DNA of 64,000 nt from Selenomonadales bacterium (lineage in GTDB: Bacteria > Bacillota > Negativicutes > Selenomonadales > Selenomonadaceae): NCBI GenBank assembly GCA_900769615.1, contig CAAGHH010000023.1:62001-126000 (forward strand), written 5' to 3'. Position 1 is the stretch's first letter. Each line of letters begins with the position of its first letter. This document shows, one piece after another, positions 17,821-27,768 of the stretch. A program made the position numbers and the translations under genes. The notes beneath the pieces were generated by a model that was not told where the DNA came from, did not search any database, and worked only from the letters and a program-made list of their open reading frames with translations.

Positions 17821-18963
17821 ATGGCTGAGGCTAAAAATAAGCTGGCAAAGAGTGAGCCAGGCATAAAAAACCACAGCTCAGAGATTGTGGAGGAACTTTT
17901 AGCAAAAGGGAAAAAGAATGGTGGCACACTGACTTATGGTGAATTGGTTGATGCTTTGCAGCAGGAAGACTTATCACCAGATGAAATTGATACAATGTAT
18001 GATACGTTTAGTAAACGTGGTATAGAAATAGTTGATGATTCCAACAGCGGTGAGGATGTTGATGATGACGTCGATGTTGATGTTGATGATAAAGATGAAG
18101 AAGTTGAAATAGATCTTTCAGTACCTGAAGGTATAAGTATTGATGATCCGGTACGTATGTACTTAAAAGAAATTGGCCGGGTACCACTTTTGACCGCTGA
18201 AGAAGAAGTGGCATTGGCTAAAAGAATGCAGGAAGGCGATGAGATAGCACAAAAGCGCTTAGCAGAAGCTAACTTGCGCCTGGTAGTCAGCATAGCTAAA
18301 CGTTATGTTGGTCGCGGTATGCTTTTTTTGGATTTGATTCAGGAAGGTAATCTCGGTCTGATTAAAGCTGTAGAAAAATTTGATTATACCAAAGGGTACA
18401 AATTCAGTACTTATGCAACCTGGTGGATTCGTCAAGCGATAACACGAGCTATAGCAGATCAGGCACGTACTATTCGTATTCCTGTGCATATGGTTGAAAC
18501 TATTAATAAGCTGATAAGGGTATCAAGGCAGCTGTTGCAGCAATTGGGGCGTGAACCATTGCCGGAAGAAATTGCTAAAGAAATGGATATAAGCGTAGAG
18601 CGGGTACGGGAAATAATGAAGATTGCTCAGGAGCCGGTTTCGTTAGAAACTCCGATTGGCGAAGAGGAAGATTCGCATTTAGGTGATTTTATCGAGGATC
18701 AGGATGCACCGGCGCCGGCTGATGCTGCATCATTTATGCTGCTAAAAGAGCAGCTAGAGGAAGTTCTCGATACGCTGACTCCGCGTGAAGAAAAAGTTTT
18801 GCGTTTGCGCTTTGGCTTAGATGATGGCCGGGCAAGAACCTTGGAAGAAGTTGGACAGAATTTTGGTGTTACTCGTGAACGTATTCGCCAGATTGAAGCC
18901 AAGGCTTTGCGCAAGCTGCGTCATCCTAGCCGCAGCCGTAAGCTGAAGGATTTCTTGGATTAA
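17821..18963 (+). CDS. rpoD: Primary sigma factor (RpoD/SigA)
   Basis: The housekeeping sigma factor, 380 residues. Region 1.1 is followed by a strongly acidic Asp/Val-rich linker (about residues 77-100). Region 2 holds [19 protein letters not shown] and [10 protein letters not shown], which melts the -10 element. Region 4.2 holds [18 protein letters not shown], which reads the -35 box. It sits in an operon with dnaG. The many TTGACA/TATAAT-like promoters in this window fit its expected specificity. Confidence 0.98.
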   Translation: MAEAKNKLAKSEPGIKNHSSEIVEELLAKGKKNGGTLTYGELVDALQQEDLSPDEIDTMYDTFSKRGIEIVDDSNSGEDVDDDVDVDVDDKDEEVEIDLSVPEGISIDDPVRMYLKEIGRVPLLTAEEEVALAKRMQEGDEIAQKRLAEANLRLVVSIAKRYVGRGMLFLDLIQEGNLGLIKAVEKFDYTKGYKFSTYATWWIRQAITRAIADQARTIRIPVHMVETINKLIRVSRQLLQQLGREPLPEEIAKEMDISVERVREIMKIAQEPVSLETPIGEEEDSHLGDFIEDQDAPAPADAASFMLLKEQLEEVLDTLTPREEKVLRLRFGLDDGRARTLEEVGQNFGVTRERIRQIEAKALRKLRHPSRSRKLKDFLD

Positions 18964-18966
18964 ATC

Positions 18967-18995
18967 TTGACATTATAGCAACAGTTGAGTATAAT
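18967..18995 (+). promoter_or_regulatory. Consensus promoter of tRNA-Asn
   Basis: Perfect TTGACA (18967-18972), 17-base spacer and perfect TATAAT (18990-18995), beginning 3 bases after the rpoD stop codon. Confidence 0.92.
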
Positions 18996-19028
18996 ACAAT
19001 CTGTTGATGTCAAGCGTTGACAGTTTAT

Positions 19029-19104
19029 TCCTCGATAGCTCAGCCGGTAGAGCACCTGACTGTTAATCAGGCTGTCGCAGGTTCGAATCCTGCTCGAGGA
19101 GCCA
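19029..19104 (+). tRNA. tRNA-Asn (anticodon GUU)
   Basis: Acceptor arms TCCTCGA and TCGAGGA pair perfectly, the anticodon stem-loop CCTGACTGTTAATCAGG gives GTT, the T arm is GCAGGTTCGAATCCTGC, discriminator G, and CCA is encoded. A consensus promoter and a terminator make it a single-gene unit. Confidence 0.98.
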
Positions 19105-19114
19105 TTGAATGCGT

Positions 19115-19146
19115 AAGGATGTAACATTTTGTTACATCCTTTTTTG
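19115..19146 (+). terminator. tRNA-Asn terminator
   Basis: GGATGTAAC / GTTACATCC is a perfect 9-bp stem with a 5-base loop followed by six T. Confidence 0.93.
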
Positions 19147-19169
19147 TCATTATAATTAAGGAGTAAAAT

Positions 19170-19853
19170 ATGCAATTAGATGATAGACTGCAAGCTATGG
19201 CAGATTTAGTGCCAGCAGGCAGTACAGCAGCCGACATCGGTACCGATCACGGTTATTTGGCAGTAGCACTATTAAAGGAAAATAAAGTTCCGATGGTAAT
19301 AGCTAGTGATAAAAATCAAGGTCCATATGAGGCGGCTAAAAGAACGGTAGCGGAAAATAATTTAAATGACCAAATATCCGTCAGGTTAGGCGATGGACTG
19401 GCAGTTATCAAGCCAGGTGAGGCTGATACCGTATGTATTGCCGGTATGGGCGGGGGGCTGATGACAGAAATACTAAAAGCTGCGCCCGCGGTAACGGCAA
19501 CGTTAAAAACGTTGGTTTTGCAGCCAATGAATGGTGATTTTGAGCTAAGACAGTGGTTATACAGTCATGGCTGGTATATTGATGATGAGGTTTTAGCAGT
19601 TGCTGATGGTAAGCAATACATCATAATGCGGGCTAAGCCAGGTGTAAGCGTAATGCCAACGAAAATAGAGCTCATCGTGGGACCGGCACTAATAAAAAAA
19701 GCCTTGCCGTTGATAAAAAATCACTTAAATAGCCTTATTGATAGCCGTAAACGTATATTAAAAGGCATGGAAAAAAGCATGCAGGCTAAAAAAAATGACC
19801 GTTATCAGGAAATTAAACAAGAATTGCAGGAATTAGAGGAATTACAAAAATGA
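19170..19853 (+). CDS. trmK: tRNA (adenine-22-N1)-methyltransferase
   Basis: A class I SAM methyltransferase that makes m1A22 in tRNA in Gram-positive bacteria. The 227 residues start with LDDRLQAMADLVPAGSTAADIGTDHG, the family SAM-binding motif, followed by ASDKNQGPYEAAKRT and AGMGGGLMTEIL. A C-terminal helical domain matches the family. The ATG is preceded by AAGGAG. It overlaps the following Nif3-like gene by four bases (ATGA), the conserved rpoD-trmK-nif3 order of Firmicutes. Confidence 0.94.
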   Translation: MQLDDRLQAMADLVPAGSTAADIGTDHGYLAVALLKENKVPMVIASDKNQGPYEAAKRTVAENNLNDQISVRLGDGLAVIKPGEADTVCIAGMGGGLMTEILKAAPAVTATLKTLVLQPMNGDFELRQWLYSHGWYIDDEVLAVADGKQYIIMRAKPGVSVMPTKIELIVGPALIKKALPLIKNHLNSLIDSRKRILKGMEKSMQAKKNDRYQEIKQELQELEELQK

Positions 19854-20662
19854 AGTGCCAAATAATAATGGATGCTTTAGAGCGGATCGCACCAAAGACT
19901 TTAGCCGAAGATTGGGACAATCCCGGACTTTTGGTTGGTGCCTATAATCAGGAAATCAATAAGATAATGGTATGCTTAGACGTAAGCGATAGCGTCATTG
20001 CTAAAGCGGTGACTGAAAACGTCGATATGATAATTTCCCATCATCCGTTGCTGTTTAAAGCTATAAAAAATATTCGTACCGATTTGCCGTTAGGACGGCA
20101 ATTGCAGCAGCTTTTAAAGCATGATATTGCGGTGGCAGCGGCGCATACTAATCTTGATATTGCTGAAGGCGGAGTTAATGATGTGCTGGCAGCCGCGATA
20201 GGTTTAGAAAAATTAGCTGCGTTTGTTATAACTCGTCAGACAGCTGAAGGCAAAATAGCCAGCCTCGGGCGTATAGGCAGATTAAGTGAAGCTATGACCG
20301 CAGCTGATTTTGCTGTCCATATCAAAAACGTGCTGCCAACTGATTACGTAAGACTAGTTGAAGCAGGCGGCCGGCGTCCCGTAAGAAAAGTTGCTATATG
20401 CAGTGGCAGTGGTGCTGAATTTATTGAGCGCGCTGCTTTTATGGGGGCTGATGCTTACGTAACTGGTGATGTAAAATATCATGATGCCCAGCGGGCTAAA
20501 GAGCTGGGCATCCATGTTATTGATGCGGGGCATTTTGGAACGGAATACCCGGTGGTAAAGGCTTTGCAGCAGCGTTTAGCCGAAGAATTAGCTCAAGCAA
20601 AAGGTCAGGTAACGATAATTGCTGATGAAACAGCTAAAGATTTTTTTGAGGTTATAAAATAA
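19850..20662 (+). CDS. Nif3-like dinuclear metal-binding protein
   Basis: A 270-residue member of the Nif3/YbgI family. It starts with ALERIAPKTLAEDWDNPGLLVG and has metal ligands in SHHPLLF, AAHTNLD and a C-terminal HFGTE. The short length shows that the PII-like insertion of B. subtilis YqfO is absent. Members have been annotated as GTP cyclohydrolase I type 2, but the true activity is uncertain. It overlaps trmK by ATGA and shares one base with the next gene, so the three are translationally coupled. Confidence 0.88.
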   Translation: MKCQIIMDALERIAPKTLAEDWDNPGLLVGAYNQEINKIMVCLDVSDSVIAKAVTENVDMIISHHPLLFKAIKNIRTDLPLGRQLQQLLKHDIAVAAAHTNLDIAEGGVNDVLAAAIGLEKLAAFVITRQTAEGKIASLGRIGRLSEAMTAADFAVHIKNVLPTDYVRLVEAGGRRPVRKVAICSGSGAEFIERAAFMGADAYVTGDVKYHDAQRAKELGIHVIDAGHFGTEYPVVKALQQRLAEELAQAKGQVTIIADETAKDFFEVIK

Positions 20663-21573
20663 TGTCACTAGAACTAAAAAAACATTTATTACGCTATATT
20701 CAAATAGCTGTGGGCTGCCTTATTGTTTGTTTAGGGTTTAATCTGTTTATAATTCCAGCGCATTTGTTGACTGGTGGTATAAGCGGTATTGCCTTGATAA
20801 TTTATTATTTGACAGGACTTCCAGTCGGAGCGCAAAACTTCGTTTATAATTTGCCAATTATTTATTTAGCCTATCGAGTATTTGGCAAGCTCTATGTTTG
20901 GGATACCATTGTTGGAACCGTAGTGCTGTCTTTTTTCCTTGATATGACTCATTTTTTAGTAAATTGGCACATAACGCAGGATGCTATGCTAAGTGCTGTT
21001 TTTGGTGGTGTTATGGCAGGCGTCGGTTTTGGTACAGTATTTAGAGCCAATGCTAATACAGGCGGATTGGATGTAGTAGGTGCTGTTGCTAAAAAATTCT
21101 ATTCCATTGATATGGGAACTGTGGTATTTATATTGAATTTTATCATAGTTATGGCTTCGGCATGGATGTTCAGCATTGATGAAGCTTTGTTTACCTTGGT
21201 GTCCATTTATGTAACGGCCGAGCTTACGAACAGGGTGGCTGCTGGTCTTAATCGTGAAAAATCAATTGTGATTATATCGCCAGAGGCTGAGCGTATTTGT
21301 CAGGATATTATGCAAAATGTTCATCGTGGAGTGACGTATTTGGAAGGACGTGGCGGTTTTTCTAAAGCGCATAAAGAAATTTTATTTGTGGTAGTAAGGC
21401 TGACTCAGGTAAGTCGTGTAAAAACCATTGTAGATCATTATGATAAGCAAGCGTTTATGATAGTTTCGGATACTTCGGAGGTATCGGGTAAAGGTTTTAC
21501 GCTCAAATGTGAAAGCTATGAAGATGCAGTTAGAAAATGGCAGGAACAGCAGCAAATGTCACGGCGCAGTTGA
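20662..21573 (+). CDS. YitT family membrane protein (DUF2179)
   Basis: A 303-residue integral membrane protein with about five or six hydrophobic helices in the first 205 residues, including AHLLTGGISGIALIIYYLTG and GVMAGVGFGTVFRANANTGG. A soluble C-terminal DUF2179 domain follows (about 215-295; GVTYLEGRGGFS). The function of the family is not established. It is the last gene of the trmK unit; its start overlaps the previous stop by one base. The leuS promoter begins on top of its stop codon. Confidence 0.85.
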   Translation: MSLELKKHLLRYIQIAVGCLIVCLGFNLFIIPAHLLTGGISGIALIIYYLTGLPVGAQNFVYNLPIIYLAYRVFGKLYVWDTIVGTVVLSFFLDMTHFLVNWHITQDAMLSAVFGGVMAGVGFGTVFRANANTGGLDVVGAVAKKFYSIDMGTVVFILNFIIVMASAWMFSIDEALFTLVSIYVTAELTNRVAAGLNREKSIVIISPEAERICQDIMQNVHRGVTYLEGRGGFSKAHKEILFVVVRLTQVSRVKTIVDHYDKQAFMIVSDTSEVSGKGFTLKCESYEDAVRKWQEQQQMSRRS

Positions 21574-21598
21574 CGCAAGTTACATTCATCGCTATAAT
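21570..21598 (+). promoter_or_regulatory. Sigma-A promoter of leuS
   Basis: TTGACG (21570-21575), 17-base spacer and perfect TATAAT (21593-21598). The -35 box includes the stop codon of the upstream gene. Confidence 0.85.
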
Positions 21599-21604
21599 TA
21601 ATAT

Positions 21605-21845
21605 GTATTTGTAAATGTAACAAATTAAAATCCGGTGAGCCAGAATAGTAAGCAAGGACGATACTAAAGAGAGTTGGCGGTGGTGTGAGCCAATGGTCGA
21701 AGCAGCTGAACTCGCTGGGGAGGAGCAGTAGTTACTGACGTTAACCGCGTTAAGGTTTCAAGTGGGCGCTAGCAAGGCGTCAACCAGGGTGGTACCGCGA
21801 ATTTTCGTCCCTGGCTGGTTAATTCCAGTCAGGGACGTTTTTTAT
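21605..21845 (+). ncRNA. T-box leader of leuS
   Basis: The T-box core AGGGTGGTACCGCG is at 21786-21799. The terminator is CGTCCCTGGCTGG with CCAGTCAGGGACG followed by TTTTTT. A likely specifier is CTC (Leu) at 21711-21713 within GCTGAACTCGC, matching the downstream leucyl-tRNA synthetase. Confidence 0.95.
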
Positions 21846-21862
21846 TTACAGGAGGATGAAAA

Positions 21863-24340
21863 ATGGATAAATATTCGCCACAGGAAATAGAAAAAAAATG
21901 GCAGGATAAATGGGAAGCAAACAAGGTTTATAAAACGGAAATGGATGCAAACCGGCCTAAATATTATGCGCTCGAGATGTTTCCATATCCATCGGGCAAT
22001 CTGCATATGGGGCATGTCCGCAATTACTCAATTGGTGATGTAATGGCACGCTTTAAAACCATGGAAGGGTATAACGTACTGCATCCAATGGGGTTTGATT
22101 CTTTTGGTATGCCGGCAGAGAATGCGGCTATCAAACATGGGGTAAAACCTTCGGAATGGACGTTCAGCAATATTGAAAATATGAAACGTCAGCAGCGAGC
22201 AATGGGACTCTCCTATGATTGGGATCGCGAAGCTATTACCTGCAAACCGGAATATTATAAATGGACGCAGTGGCTGTTTGAGCTATTTTATAAACGGGGG
22301 CTGGCTTATAAGAAAAAAGCTTCGGTTAACTGGTGCGATACTTGCGGTACCGTTTTAGCTAATGAACAGGTTATCGATGGCAAGTGCTGGCGTTGTGATT
22401 CAACGGTACAGAAAAAAGATCTTTCCCAGTGGTTCTTGAAAATTACGGATTATGCTGATGTTTTATTAAAAGATTTAGATAAGCTCGCAGGCTGGCCGGA
22501 ACGAGTTAAGACTATGCAGGATAACTGGATTGGCCGCAGTGAAGGTTTGGAATTTGAGCTTGACGTACCCGAGTTAGGTGAGAAGATAGCAGCTTATACA
22601 ACCCGTCCGGATACGGTTTATGGTATTACCTTCTTAGCTTTGGCTGCTGAGCATCCTTTGCTTGAAAAGATTTGTGCTAAGAGCGATAAAGGTGCGGAAA
22701 TAAAAGCTTTCTGTGAGAAGGTTCGCAATCAGAGTGATATTGAGCGCACGTCTAGTGAATCTGAAAAAGAAGGTATATTTACCGGTCTTTACTGTGTAAA
22801 TCCATTCAATGGCAATAAAGCGCAGATTTGGATTACTAACTATGTTTTAGCTGAATATGGCACCGGTGCGGTTATTGGTGTTCCATCCGAAGACCAGCGT
22901 GACTGGATGTTTGCTACCAAGTATGAGATACCGAAGATTATCACCTTACAGCCAAAAGATCATGAATTAAAGCTTGAGGAAATGACAGAAGCCTATACCG
23001 ATAAGGCTGGTGTACTGGTAAATTCAGGCAAATTTACGGGTATGGAAATTCAGGAAGCTATGCAGGGGATAATGGACGAGGCTGAAGCACAGGGCTTTGG
23101 CAAACGTCGGGTAAATTATCGGTTGCGCGACTGGCTGATATCGCGTCAGCGTTATTGGGGTGCGCCGATTCCAGTTATTAATTGTCCGCACTGTGGAGAA
23201 GTATTGGTTCCGGAAAAAGATTTGCCAGTATTGCTGCCGGAGGACGTATCTTTTGATCAGGGCGCTCTTTCGCCACTTGCTAGCAGTGAAAGCTTCGTTC
23301 ATTGTAAATGTCCAAAATGTGGTGGCGATGCAACTCGTGAAACTGACACTATGGATACCTTTATCTGTTCTTCCTGGTATTATTTAAGATATACTGATCC
23401 TAAAAATGATCAAGCACCATTTGCTAAGGACAAGGTTAATTATTGGGCACCGGTTGATCAATATATCGGCGGTATTGAGCATGCTATTTTGCATTTGCTG
23501 TATTCGCGTTTCTTCACTAAAGTATTGCATGATGCTGGTTTAGTTGATTTTGATGAGCCGTTTAAAAATCTTTTGACGCAGGGCATGGTCTTAAAAGATG
23601 GTTCAAAAATGTCAAAATCTAAGGGCAATGTAGTATCACCAGAAGAAATTATTGCTAAATATGGCGCCGATACGGCACGGCTCTTTATCCTGTTTGCGGC
23701 ACCGGTAGATCGTGATTTGGAGTGGAGCGATCAGGGTGTCGAGGGTGCATATCGTTTCCTTAATCGTGTATGGCGTATTTTGGACCATTTTGAGGCTGTC
23801 ATCAAGCAGAGCAGTGATAAATATGACACGAGTGTTTTGACAAAGGATGAAAAAGAACTGCGGCGGGTGCTGCACCTTACGATTAAAAAGGTAACAGAAG
23901 ATGTGCGGGAACGCTTTATGTTCAACACAGCTATTTCGTCTATTATGGAGCTGGTAAATGCGTTCTATGCTTTCCAGGACAAAGAAATAAATGGTGGATT
24001 GGTACGGGAAGTAGCAGCTAATCTCTTAAAGCTTTTGGCTCCGTTTGCACCGCATATTACGGAAGAACTTTGGAGCAATCTCTTTAACAATGGCAGTGTT
24101 CATCAACAGAAATGGCCACAGTATGAAGAAGCAGCTACCAAACAGTCAGAAATTGAAATTGTATTGCAGATAAATGGTAAAGTACGTGATAAGATAACTG
24201 TGCCGGCTGATTTGGATCGTGAAAGCTTGCAAAAAGAAGTAATGGAGCTTCCAAAGGCTAAGAAGTTTACAGAAGGCAAAACTATTGTCAAGGTAATTTG
24301 TGTGCCGAAAAAATTAGTTAACATAGTTGTTAAAGGATAA
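21863..24340 (+). CDS. leuS: Leucine-tRNA ligase
   Basis: A class Ia synthetase of 825 residues, normal for bacterial LeuRS. The HIGH-type motif is HMGH (residues 48-51, in [12 protein letters not shown]) and KMSKS is at 582-586. The CP1 editing domain carries TTRPDTVYG near residue 247, and the Cys motifs CDTC and CWRC precede it. The ATG follows AGGAGG. Regulated by the leader upstream. No clear terminator follows; 164 bases separate it from the HD-GYP gene. Confidence 0.98.
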   Translation: MDKYSPQEIEKKWQDKWEANKVYKTEMDANRPKYYALEMFPYPSGNLHMGHVRNYSIGDVMARFKTMEGYNVLHPMGFDSFGMPAENAAIKHGVKPSEWTFSNIENMKRQQRAMGLSYDWDREAITCKPEYYKWTQWLFELFYKRGLAYKKKASVNWCDTCGTVLANEQVIDGKCWRCDSTVQKKDLSQWFLKITDYADVLLKDLDKLAGWPERVKTMQDNWIGRSEGLEFELDVPELGEKIAAYTTRPDTVYGITFLALAAEHPLLEKICAKSDKGAEIKAFCEKVRNQSDIERTSSESEKEGIFTGLYCVNPFNGNKAQIWITNYVLAEYGTGAVIGVPSEDQRDWMFATKYEIPKIITLQPKDHELKLEEMTEAYTDKAGVLVNSGKFTGMEIQEAMQGIMDEAEAQGFGKRRVNYRLRDWLISRQRYWGAPIPVINCPHCGEVLVPEKDLPVLLPEDVSFDQGALSPLASSESFVHCKCPKCGGDATRETDTMDTFICSSWYYLRYTDPKNDQAPFAKDKVNYWAPVDQYIGGIEHAILHLLYSRFFTKVLHDAGLVDFDEPFKNLLTQGMVLKDGSKMSKSKGNVVSPEEIIAKYGADTARLFILFAAPVDRDLEWSDQGVEGAYRFLNRVWRILDHFEAVIKQSSDKYDTSVLTKDEKELRRVLHLTIKKVTEDVRERFMFNTAISSIMELVNAFYAFQDKEINGGLVREVAANLLKLLAPFAPHITEELWSNLFNNGSVHQQKWPQYEEAATKQSEIEIVLQINGKVRDKITVPADLDRESLQKEVMELPKAKKFTEGKTIVKVICVPKKLVNIVVKG

Positions 24341-24504
24341 TATTAGTAAATTATAAAAATAAGTTACCAATGTTAGTTAATAAACCAAGGAAAAAAGCTT
24401 CATAGCTAGAATATTAAATATAGGTGAATTAATATAAAAAGAGTTTAAACCGGATATCATGAATGGTAGTAGGCAGTGCTAAACTGCTATGGGGAGGTAG
24501 GGCT

Positions 24505-25584
24505 TTGCTAAAGGCATACGCAATTGAGAATTTGCGCCCGGGAATGATTCTTGGTCGAGATGTATTGGATGAGAATGCTAATGTATTATTAGGAGCAGGA
24601 ACTGCACTTACCAAAGAATTGATTTATAATTTGCTAGAGCGGCCAATTTTTTCGGTTTATATCGAAGATGAAGAAAAAATAGTAAATGTACCAGGGCGGG
24701 AATTTTTACTAGATGATGCTTATATTTATTGCTATGATTTGGTTTATAACCGCTTGGCTTTGCTCTTTGAGCGGTTGCAGCAAGGCAGTTTTGACGCAGC
24801 TGATTTGCAAGAGATTGTGACTGAGCGCAATCTGAAAGAATTATGCAATGGTGCTAAGGCAGTGTCGCAAATTCATAATATGAGCCGTCAAGGCAGTTAC
24901 CTGATAAATCATTGTTTGCATGTGGGAATATTGGCTGGCTTAATGGGAAGCTGGCTTAAGTGGTCAACATTAGATAAATATAACCTGATAATAGCGGGGC
25001 TTTTTATAGATGTTGGCAAACTGCGTATATCATCGGATATTTTAGGTAAAAAAGGCAAGCTTACCAATACCGAATTTGATATTATTAAACGGCATACTCA
25101 ATATGGCTATGAATTGATAAGTCAAACAACATTGTCAGCTAATCGTGATATCATGGAGGGTGTGTTACAGCATCATGAACGCTGTGATGGTTCTGGGTAT
25201 CCTAACAAGCTGAAAAAAGATATGATTTCGCGTTTTGGCCGAGTGCTGGCTATTCTTGATATTTATGATGCTATGGCTGGTGATCGCGTATTTGCTAAAA
25301 GGCGTTCACCATTTGATGTATTTTCGATACTTTATGATGATATTTTAAATGGTCGGTTAGATACTGAATATGGCGTACTGTTTATTAAACATCTGTGTCA
25401 TTCGCTTAATGGCAACTGGGTAAGCCTCAGCAATGGTAAAAAAGGCAGGATAGTTTATATCGATGAAAGCAGGGTGACAGCACTTCCAGTAGTTCAAACT
25501 ACGGATGGTGAATTTATTAATCTAAATACTAAGCGCGATGTTAAGGTAGAAGCTATTTTGACGGCCGCTGAGATTTCGGCTTGA
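24505..25584 (+). CDS. HD-GYP domain protein with degenerate HD pair
   Basis: A 359-residue protein. The TTG start at 24505 lies 7 bases after GGGGAGG and gives the typical N-terminus of this family (ENLRPGMILGRDVLDENANV). The C-terminal half is an HD-GYP domain, normally a cyclic-di-GMP phosphodiesterase. HHERCDGSGYP is intact (HHE at 223-225, GYP at 231-233) and DIYDAMAGDR is present. The usual LLHDIGK is replaced by LFIDVGK, so the His of the HD pair is Ile168 while Asp169 remains. Loss of that metal ligand suggests altered or lost catalysis, perhaps a sensor role. No other c-di-GMP gene lies in the window. Confidence 0.85.
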   Translation: MLKAYAIENLRPGMILGRDVLDENANVLLGAGTALTKELIYNLLERPIFSVYIEDEEKIVNVPGREFLLDDAYIYCYDLVYNRLALLFERLQQGSFDAADLQEIVTERNLKELCNGAKAVSQIHNMSRQGSYLINHCLHVGILAGLMGSWLKWSTLDKYNLIIAGLFIDVGKLRISSDILGKKGKLTNTEFDIIKRHTQYGYELISQTTLSANRDIMEGVLQHHERCDGSGYPNKLKKDMISRFGRVLAILDIYDAMAGDRVFAKRRSPFDVFSILYDDILNGRLDTEYGVLFIKHLCHSLNGNWVSLSNGKKGRIVYIDESRVTALPVVQTTDGEFINLNTKRDVKVEAILTAAEISA

Positions 25585-25597
25585 TTTAAAATTTAAT

Positions 25598-25646
25598 AAA
25601 AAGTGCTCAAGGAGAACATCAGGTATATTTTCCTTGAGCACTTTTA
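25598..25646 (+). terminator. Terminator after the HD-GYP gene
   Basis: AAAGTGCTCAAGGA and TCCTTGAGCACTTTT are perfect complements around a 17-base loop, with a T-run inside and after the right arm. Confidence 0.9.
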
Positions 25647-25651
25647 GTTTA

Positions 25652-25681
25652 TTGGCAAAATGAAAGTAACAGGTTTATAAT
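25652..25681 (+). promoter_or_regulatory. Promoter of uvrBA
   Basis: TTGGCA (25652-25657), 18-base spacer, perfect TATAAT (25676-25681). No full LexA operator is evident nearby. Confidence 0.75.
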
Positions 25682-25723
25682 GAGGTATACATGTTCGCTG
25701 TAAGCTTGACAGGGGAGGGCAAT

Positions 25724-27766
25724 ATGGCTATGGTACCAAAGTTAAATACAACTCAATTTGATAAGGAAATACCGTTTCAGGTTGTTGCACCGTTTGAACC
25801 AATGGGAGATCAGCCACAAGCAATAGCTGATTTGGCTGCTGGCGTGGAAAATGGACAGGAAGCGCAGGTCCTGCTCGGTGCTACGGGAACAGGTAAAACT
25901 TATACCATAGCTAAGGTTATCGAAAAAGTACAAAAGCCAACACTGGTAATCGCGCACAATAAAACTTTGGCAGCTCAGCTGGCAAGTGAATTTAAAGCTT
26001 TTTTCCCTCACAATTATGTTGGGTATTTTGTAAGTTATTATGACTATTATCAGCCTGAGGCTTATATTGCTGCGACAGATACTTATATTGAAAAAGATGC
26101 TTCGATAAATGATGAAATTGATGAGCTGCGTCATTCCGCAACCTGTTCATTATTTGAGCGGCGTGATGTAATAATTGTGGCTTCGGTATCCTGTATATAT
26201 GGTTTGGGCTCGCCGGAAAGTTATCATGAAATGGTGCTGTCACTGCACGAAGGTCAAACTGTTGAACGGGAAATGATTTTGCGGAAGCTAGTGAAAATAC
26301 GTTATGAACGCAATGATATTGCCTTTGAACGAGGCAAATTTCGGGTACGAGGAGATGTCATTGAGGTTTTTCCAGCTGGTTATAATAATAAAGCTGTCAG
26401 AATAGAACTGTTTGGCGATGAAATTGACCGTATGGTTGAATTTGATGTAGTAACCGGTGAAGTTTATGGCAAGCGTACGCATGTGATGGTTTTTCCAGCT
26501 TCGCATTATGTAACCGAAGATGAAGATTTAAAAATAGCCATGCGAGATATAAAAGCTGAAATGGAAAAGCAGGTACAAAAGTTTCAAGCTGCCGGCAAGC
26601 TTTTAGAGGCACAAAGAATCGAACAGCGGACCAAATATGATTTGGAAATGATGCAGGAGATGGGCTATTGCTCAGGTATCGAAAATTACTCACGGCATTT
26701 AACGCATCGCAAGGCTGGCGATGCACCATACACGCTGTTGGATTATTTTCCAGAAGATTTTCTAATTGTCATGGATGAAAGTCATGTTACGTTGCCACAG
26801 TTGCATGCAATGTATGCTGGTGATCGCAGCCGTAAGGTATCACTGGTAGAAAATGGCTTTCGGCTGCCTTCAGCTTTTGATAATCGTCCGCTTACGTTTG
26901 CGGAGTTTGCGGCAAGGATTAATCAGATAATTTATGTTTCAGCTACGCCAGGAAAATATGAACAGGAAAAGGCTCAGCAGATAGCTCAGCAAATTATTCG
27001 TCCAACGGGACTTTTGGATCCAGAGATAGAGGTAAGACCACTAGCTGGACAAATTGATGATTTACTGGCAGAAATAAAATTGCGGCTCCAAAAAAATGAA
27101 CGGGTACTAGTAACGACACTTACCAAAAAGATGGCGGAAAATTTGACGGATTATCTCAAGGAAACAGGGATTAAAGTCCGTTATTTACATTCAGACATTG
27201 CTACTATTGAGCGGGCAGAAATAATTCATGATTTGCGGGCGGGAGAATTTGATGTTCTGGTAGGCATAAACCTCTTGCGTGAAGGTCTGGATATGCCGGA
27301 GGTTTCGCTCATAGCTATTTTAGATGCTGATAAAGAGGGCTTTTTGCGTTCCGATACCTCGCTTATTCAGATTATTGGGCGAGCAGCCCGCAATGCCAAT
27401 GGTCATGTCATAATGTACGCTGACAGGATTACTGATTCGATGCGGCGAGCTATTGATGAAACGGAAAGACGCCGGGAAATTCAAAAAGCCTATAATGAAA
27501 AAAATAATATTGTGCCGAAAACTATTCAAAAGCCGATAAAGCCATTGATTGAAACAACTTTAGTTGCGGAAAAAGACGGTAATTATACGGTAAAGCCAGG
27601 CAAGAAAAAATTAAATAATAAAGAAAAGGCTAAGCTTATAAAAAGTCTTATGCGGGAGATGCAGCAAGCTTCAAGAGCTTTGGAATTTGAACGGGCTGCT
27701 GAATTACGCGATATGATATTAGAACTCAATGGCAGTCTGCCTAATGTGACTAAAAATGAGGGATAG
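25724..27766 (+). CDS. uvrB: UvrABC system protein B
   Basis: DNA damage-verification helicase of nucleotide excision repair. From the ATG at 25724, which GGGGAGGG precedes, the protein has 680 residues. Walker A is GATGTGKT (52-59) and the DNA-clamping beta-hairpin region includes [10 protein letters not shown]. Helicase motifs DESH and QIIGRAARN are present, and a C-terminal UVR motif ([20 protein letters not shown]) contacts UvrC. An earlier ATG at 25691 is in frame but lies next to the predicted transcript start. It is co-transcribed with uvrA two bases downstream. Confidence 0.98.
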   Translation: MAMVPKLNTTQFDKEIPFQVVAPFEPMGDQPQAIADLAAGVENGQEAQVLLGATGTGKTYTIAKVIEKVQKPTLVIAHNKTLAAQLASEFKAFFPHNYVGYFVSYYDYYQPEAYIAATDTYIEKDASINDEIDELRHSATCSLFERRDVIIVASVSCIYGLGSPESYHEMVLSLHEGQTVEREMILRKLVKIRYERNDIAFERGKFRVRGDVIEVFPAGYNNKAVRIELFGDEIDRMVEFDVVTGEVYGKRTHVMVFPASHYVTEDEDLKIAMRDIKAEMEKQVQKFQAAGKLLEAQRIEQRTKYDLEMMQEMGYCSGIENYSRHLTHRKAGDAPYTLLDYFPEDFLIVMDESHVTLPQLHAMYAGDRSRKVSLVENGFRLPSAFDNRPLTFAEFAARINQIIYVSATPGKYEQEKAQQIAQQIIRPTGLLDPEIEVRPLAGQIDDLLAEIKLRLQKNERVLVTTLTKKMAENLTDYLKETGIKVRYLHSDIATIERAEIIHDLRAGEFDVLVGINLLREGLDMPEVSLIAILDADKEGFLRSDTSLIQIIGRAARNANGHVIMYADRITDSMRRAIDETERRREIQKAYNEKNNIVPKTIQKPIKPLIETTLVAEKDGNYTVKPGKKKLNNKEKAKLIKSLMREMQQASRALEFERAAELRDMILELNGSLPNVTKNEG

Positions 27767-27768
27767 AA

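Noticed and set aside
17934..18293. A 119-codon minus-strand frame opposite rpoD, rich in Ser/Thr
   Set aside because: It mirrors the acidic Asp/Val linker codons of rpoD; low-complexity shadow of a real gene without a start site.
25685..25698. A possible LexA box at the uvrB transcript start (CGAAC half-site on the minus strand)
   Set aside because: Only one half matches CGAAC-N4-GTTCG; the other half (ATACC) fits at about two of five positions.
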